The notes under the pieces are model-generated. The model made no database searches and was not told the DNA's origin. It saw only the letters and a program-made list of their open reading frames with translations. DNA of 21,849 bases from Anaerolineaceae bacterium UBA5224 (GTDB lineage Bacteria; Chloroflexota; Anaerolineae; Anaerolineales; Anaerolineaceae). Positions 8,071 to 15,261 of the stretch are shown here, in pieces. Within the stretch, counting starts at the first letter, position 1, and each line of letters begins with the position of its first letter. The DNA lies in NCBI GenBank assembly GCA_002409365.1, contig DHUW01000059.1, positions 7,231 through 29,079 on the forward strand, written 5' to 3'. Both the position numbers and the translations under genes were made by a program.

Positions 8071-9354
8071 TTGGATACTGAAAAAATAATTTCAGAAAAG
8101 AAAAGAGCCTCTGTTCTGGCTACTTATGCCAGCCGGATCAAGGCCTTCAGCCGTAATGCCAGGCTTTACCTGCTGAGTGAGGCAGTTTATGGCACAGCCA
8201 CGGGTATTTTCGCGCTACTTTTCAATTTCTATGCCCTCAGCCTGGGCTACAACGAAGCTGCGTTAGGCAATATGGTTGCAGCCAGGAGTATGACAGCCCT
8301 GATCATGGCGCTGCCTTGTGGCTTTTTGACCGACAAGATTGGCAGACGCAACTCGATCCTTTTAAGTATTGCCGGTTATTCGGCTTCAGTGGCTCTGATT
8401 CTGCTTTTCCCATCGACTGTGATGATGTATGCAATAAACATCGTCCAGGGGCTTTCGCAGTCTCTGTCAGGCGTGGCGATGGGTCCTTACCTGATGGAAA
8501 ACAGCGAAGAGACAGAGCGCACCTACCTTTTCAGCATATCCTCAGGCATGCGCATGACTGCCACATCAATTGGGCAATGGATCGGTGGATATTTACCGAC
8601 CTGGTTTGCACTTCGTTTGGCGATCAGCGCCATGGATACAAAAGCTTACTCCTTGTCCCTTTGGACCGTAGCATTGGGGAGTTTGGCGGCTTTGCTGCCC
8701 ATGCTGCTTGTTTCAACCCGAACAAATAAGATGTCAGAGCGCTCAACCTTTGCCCCTTTAAGTTTTATTCGCAAAAATCCAGGCAAGTTTCAGAAACTGA
8801 TCCTGCCAACACTGGTCACATCGATTGGAGCTGGCTTGATCATGCCTTTTATGAACGTCTTTTTCCGCAACGTTCACATGCAGACTGATACATCGATTGG
8901 TGTGATTTTTGCTTGGGGCAGCCTCGCAATGGGTATCGGGCTGATGATCGCGCCAGCGCTGGCAGAGCGTTTTGGCAAGATCCAGGTTGTGGTCATCAGC
9001 CAGGCTTTGTCCGTGCCATTCCTGGTGATGCTTGGGTTTGCCCCCTGGTTTGGCATTGTTTTAGTTGCTTATTATGCACGAACCATGCTGATGAATATGA
9101 GCTCTCCGATTTATTCGACTTACGTGATGGAGCAGGTGGATCCCGAATCTCGCGGGATGCTGGCAAGCCTGACCAGCATGGCTACGAATTTTGGCTGGGC
9201 GTTAAGCCCCACCATCAGTGGTTACTTGCAGGTCAGATATGGATTTGGCCCGTCCTTCATGCTTACGATTGTGCTTTATTCAATTGCGATTACCATGTAT
9301 TACATCTGGTTTTGGCGACCGGACCGGCAGAAAAAAGCAGCCGTCAGCGGGTAA
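8071..9354 (+). CDS. MFS transporter
   Basis: 427-residue major facilitator superfamily protein with about twelve membrane helices and a cytoplasmic loop near the middle. The family motif A between helices 2 and 3 appears as GFLTDKIGRRNS; a related GLMIAPALAERFGK segment follows the central loop. The start is TTG at 8071, two bases after the regulator's TAA; there is no ATG in the next 65 codons, and GGTGAA just upstream is the only Shine-Dalgarno-like element, so translation is probably coupled to the regulator. The pairing suggests inducible efflux, but the substrate is unknown. Its stop overlaps the 3' end of the convergent lipoprotein gene by 11 bp. Confidence 0.9.
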   Translation: MDTEKIISEKKRASVLATYASRIKAFSRNARLYLLSEAVYGTATGIFALLFNFYALSLGYNEAALGNMVAARSMTALIMALPCGFLTDKIGRRNSILLSIAGYSASVALILLFPSTVMMYAINIVQGLSQSLSGVAMGPYLMENSEETERTYLFSISSGMRMTATSIGQWIGGYLPTWFALRLAISAMDTKAYSLSLWTVALGSLAALLPMLLVSTRTNKMSERSTFAPLSFIRKNPGKFQKLILPTLVTSIGAGLIMPFMNVFFRNVHMQTDTSIGVIFAWGSLAMGIGLMIAPALAERFGKIQVVVISQALSVPFLVMLGFAPWFGIVLVAYYARTMLMNMSSPIYSTYVMEQVDPESRGMLASLTSMATNFGWALSPTISGYLQVRYGFGPSFMLTIVLYSIAITMYYIWFWRPDRQKKAAVSG

Positions 9355-10975
9355 TCCAGGTATATTCTTCAGAACTGGGACCGACCAAAACCTGCTGATT
9401 ATCTTTGACCAGTAAACCGGCATAGTTGCCGGGTCGGGCAACCGCTCTCCAACCATCGAGGATAAAGGGTAAGGGACCCTCCGTTGGAATCCATTCGCCG
9501 TTGTATTTACGGGCGATATGCAGATGCGTCCCTGTTGAAACGCCGCCTTCACAGGAGGGATGACCGACAGGATCGTCTTGGTTCAGCCAGGTACCCACTT
9601 GCGGGCGCCCTTCAGGGGTGAGATGCATATAGAGCAAAACCCAGCCTGTGCCTTCATTACCGTCACCATCCAGATCAAGCACAACCGCTCCACGCTGGCT
9701 GCGAACCACCAGACCAGGGGCGGCAGCGACAGCCCAATTGGGTGAGACGATGCAGCCGGGCAGATCATCCAGCGGTGCAAGGTCAATAGCACCGCGGGGT
9801 GTGCCGTATTGCCAGGTTATGTGAGGACCGGATGTGAGAGCCCAGGTTTCTCCAGGCGGAATCGGCAGACTCAAAGTCGGTTGGCTCAAGCCGGCGGGCA
9901 TCAGGTCGCCTGCAGCAGCCGCTCTTGCCCAGGGGTCACCAAACATGCTGGTGTGGAAGACGAGGTAACCTTGTGGACCATAGAGACGATCATAAAAATT
10001 ACCTTCATCATAAAGACCCGCAAAGAGAAATTGTACTGCCACGGTCCCGGCATTGAGGTGGGGGGCAATTTGGGCACTGCGCTTATCCCGAAAGGTCAGG
10101 GTTTGCAGCGTGCCTTCCCGCCAGCCAAAAAAACCCCTGCTCAATTCGCGGGCAGCTACCTGAAGTTCTTCATAAAGTCCTTCCACTCCAACGGCATTGT
10201 AATTGAGCGGCGAGGTGTCTTCAGCGGCGTTAGCAGGGTGACCGTAAAGCCAGTTGGACTGGTATTCAACCAGTGAGAGTAATAAGCGTGGGTTGGTGGA
10301 GGTTTCGAGGGCGACCAACTGAATGATCTCAGGACCGCTATACCAGCTATCGTAAAGGTATTCCCGATATTCAGCTAAAAAACCACCCGCGTTTTGCGCG
10401 TAAGCAACAATGTCCGAAGAAGATGAATCGGGTCCGTAGATTATGGCGTTGTCCGGCAGGGCAGGCTGGCTGAAGCTGTAAGCAAAGTCTGGATCCGGAA
10501 TCCCAAGTGGTGTATTCACTGGCAAAATTTCACTGGTGTCGATACCGCCCGCACCTTGAATTTGGGACGTGCTGATTCGGAAATGACGCGCAATTGTGAC
10601 TAAACGGTCACCCGATTGCGTGCAATACAGTTGTTTCCCCGGCTCGGGCTGCATCTGGCAGATGCCAACAGGTGTCGGCCATAAGGGCTGCACGGTTTCT
10701 ATTGGCTGCGGTGTGGGTCGGTTTTGCTCAAATGGCTGGGTGGGCAAGAGGGTTTGAACAGGCTGAACAAGGTCCAACGGAGGCGTGGCAAAAGATCCCG
10801 CAACCTGGGTCTGTTGAAAATAGAGATACGCAGCTGTAGCGGCAATATCTTCTTTGGGGTAGTTGCAGGCTGAGAGCAGTAGGAGAGCAAATAGTAAAAG
10901 GGAAATCAGCAAAACAGAAAGCCTGGAGAGTCTGGCTTTCGTAGAATTATTTCTCCGGGTTGATGCGGAACTCAT
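9344..10975 (-). CDS. LysM and M23-peptidase-like lipoprotein
   Basis: 543-residue cell-envelope lipoprotein. The start ATG 10975 has AGGGA 4-5 nt upstream; ATG 10990 is also possible. Basic N-terminus, long hydrophobic stretch and lipobox LSAC give Cys37. A Pro/Thr/Gln-rich tether reaches about residue 105, then a LysM domain (about 116-159, with GDRLVTIARHF) expected to bind peptidoglycan. A helical middle region contains NPRLLLSLVEYQSNWLYG. The C-terminal domain (about 383-510) resembles M23 metallopeptidases, keeping D398, H451 and the H484-x-H486 pair in THLHIA, but the usual first metal-binding His of HxxxD is R394 here. It may therefore be a non-catalytic or altered M23 domain. It overlaps the upstream methyltransferase by 29 bp and is translated in another frame, so the two are probably one operon. 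Confidence 0.82.
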   Translation of the reverse strand: MSSASTRRNNSTKARLSRLSVLLISLLLFALLLLSACNYPKEDIAATAAYLYFQQTQVAGSFATPPLDLVQPVQTLLPTQPFEQNRPTPQPIETVQPLWPTPVGICQMQPEPGKQLYCTQSGDRLVTIARHFRISTSQIQGAGGIDTSEILPVNTPLGIPDPDFAYSFSQPALPDNAIIYGPDSSSSDIVAYAQNAGGFLAEYREYLYDSWYSGPEIIQLVALETSTNPRLLLSLVEYQSNWLYGHPANAAEDTSPLNYNAVGVEGLYEELQVAARELSRGFFGWREGTLQTLTFRDKRSAQIAPHLNAGTVAVQFLFAGLYDEGNFYDRLYGPQGYLVFHTSMFGDPWARAAAAGDLMPAGLSQPTLSLPIPPGETWALTSGPHITWQYGTPRGAIDLAPLDDLPGCIVSPNWAVAAAPGLVVRSQRGAVVLDLDGDGNEGTGWVLLYMHLTPEGRPQVGTWLNQDDPVGHPSCEGGVSTGTHLHIARKYNGEWIPTEGPLPFILDGWRAVARPGNYAGLLVKDNQQVLVGPSSEEYTWITR

Positions 10976-11852
10976 AAATTCCCTGGTCATACTGCCATTC
11001 ATGCGAACACCCGGGGCAAATTTGGGTCTTTTTAGCTTCAGCCAGAGGATGGGAGCAAATTGGGCAGGCAAAAAAATCGCCCTGCGCAGGTACTTCGGAT
11101 GGACCTTCGGCACGATTGAGGGTGAAAATGCTGGGTGTGTAACCTTTGAATAGCCGACTAGGCTGCAGGCGGGCATCCCAACTTACCAGGCGCTCATGTT
11201 TGATATGGTTCTTTAACCAATCGGAGCGAAAAAAGGAAACGCCGAGGACATTCTCATTTTCAAAACCGGTTTCCGCTAAAGTTTTGATGATGGTTTTGGG
11301 GTGAAAGTTGTAATTAAGTTCCACAAACTCAACCTGCTCTGGCGAGAAGGGACTCCAGGTTTGCCTTCGCAGCAGCCAACGCATGATCGATTTAAGATTG
11401 CGCTTATTGGCAAATTCGAGTAAAAACTGGCTGTTTTCCGCCATGACGCGGCGAACAGAACTCAGTGTTTGCGGTGTGTCAGCCATATGATGCAGCGTGC
11501 GGATCATGGTGGCGCCGTCGAAAAGCCCATTTACAAAAGGCAGTTTGTAGATGTCGGCAGCGACATAGATGTAGTTGTCGCTGTCACCCAGACGTTCGCG
11601 AGCTTGCTGAAGCTGCGTTCGGGAATAATCCAGCAAGACGATCCGGTTCCATCCTTTGTAACGCTGTGTCAATCTGCCAGCACCAGCGCCCAATTCGAGC
11701 AACAGTTGACCGCCCTGGTTGAACAGACGCTCAATCGCTATTGTTTCGACAGCGTCTTCATAACGGCGATTGGCGCTGTCCCAGAAGCGTGCCTGGTAAT
11801 CCGAGCCCTCATAAGAGCAAACTGGTGGTGTGTTGCCTGGTTTTGTGGTCAT
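10947..11852 (-). CDS. Class I SAM-dependent methyltransferase with C-terminal zinc ribbon
   Basis: 301 residues. A Rossmann-type methyltransferase domain has the SAM-binding motif ELGAGAGRL (53-61), an acidic residue at the end of strand 2 (LLDYS) and the later ADIYKLPF and RTLHHM segments typical of Methyltransf_11-like enzymes. The C-terminus carries four cysteines in two pairs, C263-x2-C266 and C279-x2-C282, forming a rubredoxin-like zinc ribbon. Many enzymes with this layout modify RNA or small molecules; the substrate here cannot be named. The ATG is only 11 nt after the 3' end of the SRP RNA and no terminator separates them, so the gene may be transcribed by read-through from the SRP RNA promoter. 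The lipoprotein gene overlaps its 3' end. Confidence 0.85.
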   Translation of the reverse strand: MTTKPGNTPPVCSYEGSDYQARFWDSANRRYEDAVETIAIERLFNQGGQLLLELGAGAGRLTQRYKGWNRIVLLDYSRTQLQQARERLGDSDNYIYVAADIYKLPFVNGLFDGATMIRTLHHMADTPQTLSSVRRVMAENSQFLLEFANKRNLKSIMRWLLRRQTWSPFSPEQVEFVELNYNFHPKTIIKTLAETGFENENVLGVSFFRSDWLKNHIKHERLVSWDARLQPSRLFKGYTPSIFTLNRAEGPSEVPAQGDFFACPICSHPLAEAKKTQICPGCSHEWQYDQGIYEFRINPEK

Positions 11853-11863
11853 CTTTAATCAAA

Positions 11864-11970
11864 CATTCGGGCAGGTTTACCGGTAACACCCGAAGATACC
11901 TTCTTACCGCTGCTTCCTCTCGGACCTGACGGGGTTCGCAGGGCTCCGCCGCACCGGTCCCGCCCGAATG
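11864..11970 (-). ncRNA. ffs: Signal recognition particle RNA, small bacterial type
   Basis: On the minus strand the conserved apical domain reads GTCAGGTCCGAGAGGAAGCA, with a GAGA tetraloop and the symmetric internal loop that binds Ffh. The ends CATTCGGGC and GCCCGAATG pair over 9 bp, defining an RNA of about 107 nt that folds as one long hairpin, with no Alu domain. It forms the ribonucleoprotein that targets nascent membrane proteins. Exact ends are inferred from the pairing. Confidence 0.95.
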
Positions 11971-11978
11971 CAGAATTA

Positions 11979-12007
11979 AGGATAATAGAAACAGGAGTGG
12001 CTGTCAA
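11979..12007 (-). promoter_or_regulatory. Promoter of the SRP RNA
   Basis: On the minus strand: consensus -35 TTGACA (12002-12007), 17-nt spacer, -10 TATCCT (11979-11984). The predicted start falls at about 11970-11972, agreeing with the paired 5' end of the RNA. The -35 overlaps the stop codon of the preceding AI-2E-family gene. Confidence 0.75.
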
Positions 12008-13182
12008 ATGGTTTCATCCAAATATTGCTGGGCTTCGTCAAGCAATCCACTCAAACGAGTAATGTTATTTTCCAGGGCAGGTGAAGCATTCTCGAGTTCA
12101 TTGATGGCACGCATCAACTCATTTTTATGATTTTTGAGCGAGTCAATCCTTTCGGGCTGTCGGGAGGTTCTCCGGAAGGTGCCAGATATGCTGTCCCAAA
12201 TGATCTGAACAGCTACAGCCAGCGGCGGTGCCAACACTAACCAGGTCAAACCCAGGGTTTCACCAAGGATCAACAAAATGACGAGGCGTAAAATCGGTGC
12301 ATCCCATTTATCACGATAGAGTTTTGGCCAGACAAAGATATCAAGCAGAGCCAGCATGGCAAAAACGAAAGCCAATAACCATGGGTAAAAAAGAATGCTG
12401 GAGAGGAGCCCGATCGCCAGGGTGAAAAGCAAGGCAATAATAATTCCAATCACAGGCAACAGGTTCGCTAATGCCACCAACAGTCCGAGCAAAACTGGGT
12501 ATGGGGTGCGAATGTAATAGACGCCAACCGAAATCAGTATCCAGGAGATGAAGAATTTGGCGAGCAGGAAGCGCCCATAATCGCCCATGTTGTCATCAAT
12601 TTCGCGCCAGATCGTTCGGGCTCGTTGACGATGTTCCACTGAAAGCAAGGAAAGCCACAAGCGTTCGAAGCGATCCTGGGAACCTGTCCAATAGATGCTC
12701 AGGAAAATGATGATCACCAGCCCACTAAGGGTTTTGACAAGATTGAGAGAAAAATTCTGCAGGACAGGCAAAATGAGGTTTCCACCGTTGCTTGTGGCAA
12801 TCTTGAAGAGCTCTCCTGGTGGAGGGAGCAACTCGATCAAGGTGCGCGCAAATCCCAGGCGTTCCAACCAGGGCGGCAAAAACCAACGGTCGAGATTTGA
12901 GACGGTGTTGGTCAGCAGGTTAAGTTCCTGTGACATGCGCATGAATGCGAGGTAAAGCGAGTAACCAATACCTGCGAATACCAGGAGTGTCCCAAAAATC
13001 GATAGAAGTCTGAAATACCAGGTTTTTCCTTTCAAAAAATCAGCCAAAGGTCGAATCATGGCACCAAGAACTAAGGAAAGCAGGAAGTAAATTACCACTT
13101 CCTTGACTTGCCAGAGGATAAAAACGATCAGTGCAATGAGCGAAAAAGCTGCAGCGTAGGTGATCAGGCGCTTATTGTCCAT
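12004..13182 (-). CDS. AI-2E family transporter-like membrane protein (second of a pair)
   Basis: 392-residue integral membrane protein of the AI-2E/PerM/YhhT family: about seven or eight helices with a large loop after helix 3. Features include a first segment with KEVVIYFLLSLVLGAMIRPL, the central FFISWILISVGVYYIRTPYP and a late LLVALANLLPVIGIIIALL helix. The C-terminal 50 residues are polar and predicted coiled coil (NELMRAINELENASPALENN). Characterised relatives export AI-2 or act as ion antiporters; the substrate here is unknown. The ATG overlaps the preceding paralogue's stop by 11 bp and has AGGAG 5 nt upstream, so translation is coupled. The divergence between the two copies suggests distinct roles or a heteromer. 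Confidence 0.85.
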   Translation of the reverse strand: MDNKRLITYAAAFSLIALIVFILWQVKEVVIYFLLSLVLGAMIRPLADFLKGKTWYFRLLSIFGTLLVFAGIGYSLYLAFMRMSQELNLLTNTVSNLDRWFLPPWLERLGFARTLIELLPPPGELFKIATSNGGNLILPVLQNFSLNLVKTLSGLVIIIFLSIYWTGSQDRFERLWLSLLSVEHRQRARTIWREIDDNMGDYGRFLLAKFFISWILISVGVYYIRTPYPVLLGLLVALANLLPVIGIIIALLFTLAIGLLSSILFYPWLLAFVFAMLALLDIFVWPKLYRDKWDAPILRLVILLILGETLGLTWLVLAPPLAVAVQIIWDSISGTFRRTSRQPERIDSLKNHKNELMRAINELENASPALENNITRLSGLLDEAQQYLDETI

Positions 13183-14440
13183 TTTTCTCCTCAGCTTTCC
13201 CTGCTAGAAGGAGGTCCAGGTCGCGGGCGACCATTTCCATTTCTTCCATCACCGTATCAATCTTTGCTCGTGCCGCTGTGTCCCCTGGTTGTGTCTGCCG
13301 GGACTGGTTGCGCATATCGGAAACAAATTGCTGAGTATTGTAACGGAGCAAATTCAGCTTATCGCGTTCCCCTTGAATTACAGCGACTGCCGGTTCTTTT
13401 TGCATGAGCGTTCGATCTAAGATCAATTGGATCACTGCGGCAAGTGGAATTGCCATGAAAGCACCGCCAATTCCGTATAGAGAGGTGAAAGCTGTGATTG
13501 ATAAGATCGAAATGAAGGGGTTGATACCGAGAACCTTATTCATCACTCTTGGGACAAGCAGGTTGTTCTCAGCCTGTTGAATAAGTACTGCGGCAATCAC
13601 TACCAAAACCACTGTAGTAGGTGACATTGACAAAGCTACCAAAATCGCAGGGATGGTACCTAAAATTGGACCAACCATGGGCACAGCTTCGAACAAACCG
13701 GCAATCAGTGCCAGTAAAAAGGCATTCGGAAGACGCAACAGCAGAAAGGCAATCAACGAAATACCGAAAATCGAGAGACTGAGTACGCCCTGACCAACCA
13801 GGTATTGAGTGAGTTTTGATTCGATGTCCTGTACGATCTCGACAACCTTCTGACGTCGGTCCGGTTTGAGGAAGAAGAGGCTTGATGTGATTATTTGAGA
13901 GCCGGATATCATCCAGTGGTAGGCAAGCGACAGACCTACCACGAGGTTAAAGATATTATCCACACCAACCCCAATAAAACGCATCGCGGTTTGTATATTC
14001 GTTAGCGCGTCCTGACCTGTGGCCGGAGCTTGTGCCCCCAAATCAAGCTTGGCAGGCAGCAGATCCTGACTTAGGCTGGAAATCAATTCGTTCCGACTGC
14101 CAACCAGCCAATCGCGCAGCAAAGTGTAGTAGCGGGGAAGTGCAGACAGCAAGGTTTGGTACTGACTGGTGAGTGTAGGCAGTAAGATGAGCACGAATCC
14201 AGTCAGCAAAACTAAAATGCCAACCAGCATAAGCACACTGGCAAGATTTTTGTTTATTCCCCTGTTGATCAGCCAGTTATGAACAAGCCTTGCCATTGTG
14301 CCGAAAATGATGGCAACAAAAAGCGTGAAAAGAATCTGGTGAAAGCGATAAACACCATAAAAACCAATCAAAACCAATAAAGCGAGCAGCACTGAAATCA
14401 GTGCATCTTTGAATCTTCGTCCTGGACCGACTTCTGCCAT
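13172..14440 (-). CDS. AI-2E family transporter-like membrane protein (first of a pair)
   Basis: 422 residues, same family and layout as the following gene. Hydrophobic segments at about 12-55 and 65-90 precede a soluble loop (YQTLLSALPRYYTLLRDW). The core then carries QYLVGQGVLSLSIFGISL and AGLFEAVPMVGPILGTIPAI, the latter matching the conserved family region GLL.xIPxxGPxxg. The C-terminal tail (about 355-420) is charged and helical. AGGAGG lies 5 nt before the ATG. It starts 75 bp after the nuclease gene stop on the same strand; a TACAAT in that gap could be a -10, but no good -35 accompanies it, so it may also be the distal part of the ssb operon. Confidence 0.88.
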   Translation of the reverse strand: MAEVGPGRRFKDALISVLLALLVLIGFYGVYRFHQILFTLFVAIIFGTMARLVHNWLINRGINKNLASVLMLVGILVLLTGFVLILLPTLTSQYQTLLSALPRYYTLLRDWLVGSRNELISSLSQDLLPAKLDLGAQAPATGQDALTNIQTAMRFIGVGVDNIFNLVVGLSLAYHWMISGSQIITSSLFFLKPDRRQKVVEIVQDIESKLTQYLVGQGVLSLSIFGISLIAFLLLRLPNAFLLALIAGLFEAVPMVGPILGTIPAILVALSMSPTTVVLVVIAAVLIQQAENNLLVPRVMNKVLGINPFISILSITAFTSLYGIGGAFMAIPLAAVIQLILDRTLMQKEPAVAVIQGERDKLNLLRYNTQQFVSDMRNQSRQTQPGDTAARAKIDTVMEEMEMVARDLDLLLAGKAEEKNGQ

Positions 14441-14515
14441 ATTTCCTCCTTGCTTTCTTTAAATTGTACATAAAATAAGCCCAACTCAAAGCTCAGAGGT
14501 TATATTTCGGCATGT

Positions 14516-15037
14516 TTAGTTCAAATGCTGATCACAAATTTGAGAATAACCGCAACTACGGCAGCGGGCAGGCTGATTATGGGATCGGTTGACAATTTGG
14601 CTGCTCTCCACCCGGCGCATTTCTTGAATCAAAGCCTTTAGTCGAGCTTCCAATTGATCGGTATAGTCGATCGTAAAAGACTTGTTCTGGTAACGGATTA
14701 TGCCGTAGGGTGGGCGTTGACCAAAACTCTTCTCCACCAGGCGGCAATAAGCAGCCAGCTGCACGATGTGCGAGTCCCAGGGGCGGTTAGGAGCAGCCCC
14801 ACTTTTCAGTTCTAGCGGGATCACCAATCCTCTCGCATCTTTGACCACGTAGTCAGGTTTACCAACCAATTCCAGTTCGGGATCATAAAGCGGCTTGGGC
14901 AAAGTCTGCCAGTAGCTGCTGTCGGTATAGAGCAGTTCTCCTTCAGGCAGCCCGCTGCTTTTCCGCTGCCGGCGGCTGATCAGCCAAAACACTACCCCCA
15001 GGATTAACAGCAGAATCGCCCAGGATAAAGGTCTCAC
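14516..15037 (-). CDS. Cas4/RecB-like PD-(D/E)XK nuclease, membrane-anchored C-terminal part
   Basis: 173 residues from GTG 15037. One membrane helix (about 5-20, LSWAILLLILGVVFW) is followed by a basic stop-transfer RRQRK and a PD-(D/E)XK nuclease core: GKPD (motif II), PLELKSG (motif III, ExK) and QLAAY (RecB-type QxxxY). The C-terminus carries C-x2-C-x5-C (CRSCGYSQIC), matching the last three Fe-S ligands of Cas4. The first cysteine and motif I His expected for this fold are missing here but are present in the preceding small ORF, whose TGA overlaps this GTG (GTGA). An earlier ATG (15097) would also give an open frame, but its extra 20 residues are read within the previous gene and look unlike protein of this family. 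Likely activity: ssDNA exonuclease tied to the membrane. No cas genes or CRISPR array are nearby. Confidence 0.75.
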   Translation of the reverse strand: MRPLSWAILLLILGVVFWLISRRQRKSSGLPEGELLYTDSSYWQTLPKPLYDPELELVGKPDYVVKDARGLVIPLELKSGAAPNRPWDSHIVQLAAYCRLVEKSFGQRPPYGIIRYQNKSFTIDYTDQLEARLKALIQEMRRVESSQIVNRSHNQPARCRSCGYSQICDQHLN

Positions 15038-15261
15038 GAAAACAGGCTCCAGATCAACAGAACCACGCCGGTAAACAAAAGCGCTAATGCCAGCCATCGT
15101 AAAAGCGAGGAATGCTTGACCCCGCGGGTATGAGAATAATGGACCTGGCTGCCCAGATCCATTTCAGGCTGATTTTCGGATTTTTCGCCCTGCCGGGCAT
15201 ACCACCAGGAGCGCTGGCAGTAGAGAAAGGACCCCAGCTCAGAAGCGCTGATCTTGCGCAT
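15034..15261 (-). CDS. Small membrane protein carrying the N-terminal Cas4-like motifs
   Basis: 75 residues. The first half, with ASELGSFLYCQRSWWYARQG and GSQVHYSH, matches the N-terminus of Cas4/RecB-type Fe-S nucleases: C15 would be the first cluster ligand and a His near residue 41 the motif I residue. The second half is one membrane helix (LALALLFTGVVLLIWSLF). It has none of the catalytic D/E/K residues; these lie in the next ORF. Start ATG 15261 shares one base with the translin stop (TGATG) and its TGA overlaps the next GTG, so the three genes are tightly coupled. Either the enzyme is assembled from two subunits, or a frameshift divided an ancestral protein with a membrane hairpin. The junction CTG TTT TCG TGA is not a good slippery site, favouring two subunits. 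Confidence 0.7.
   Translation of the reverse strand: MRKISASELGSFLYCQRSWWYARQGEKSENQPEMDLGSQVHYSHTRGVKHSSLLRWLALALLFTGVVLLIWSLFS

Noticed and set aside
10976..11176. N-terminal extension of the LysM/M23-like lipoprotein from ATG 11176
   Set aside because: The extension lies entirely within the methyltransferase gene, and only the start at 10975 places a proper signal peptide and lipobox at the N-terminus.
15034..15044. Programmed -1 frameshift fusing the two Cas4-like ORFs
   Set aside because: The codons CTG TTT TCG TGA do not form a good slippery heptamer, and the overlapping GTG gives a simpler explanation by coupled reinitiation.
14516..15261. CRISPR-Cas adaptation locus
   Set aside because: The nuclease resembles Cas4, but there is no cas1, cas2 or repeat-spacer array, and its neighbours are ssb and translin.
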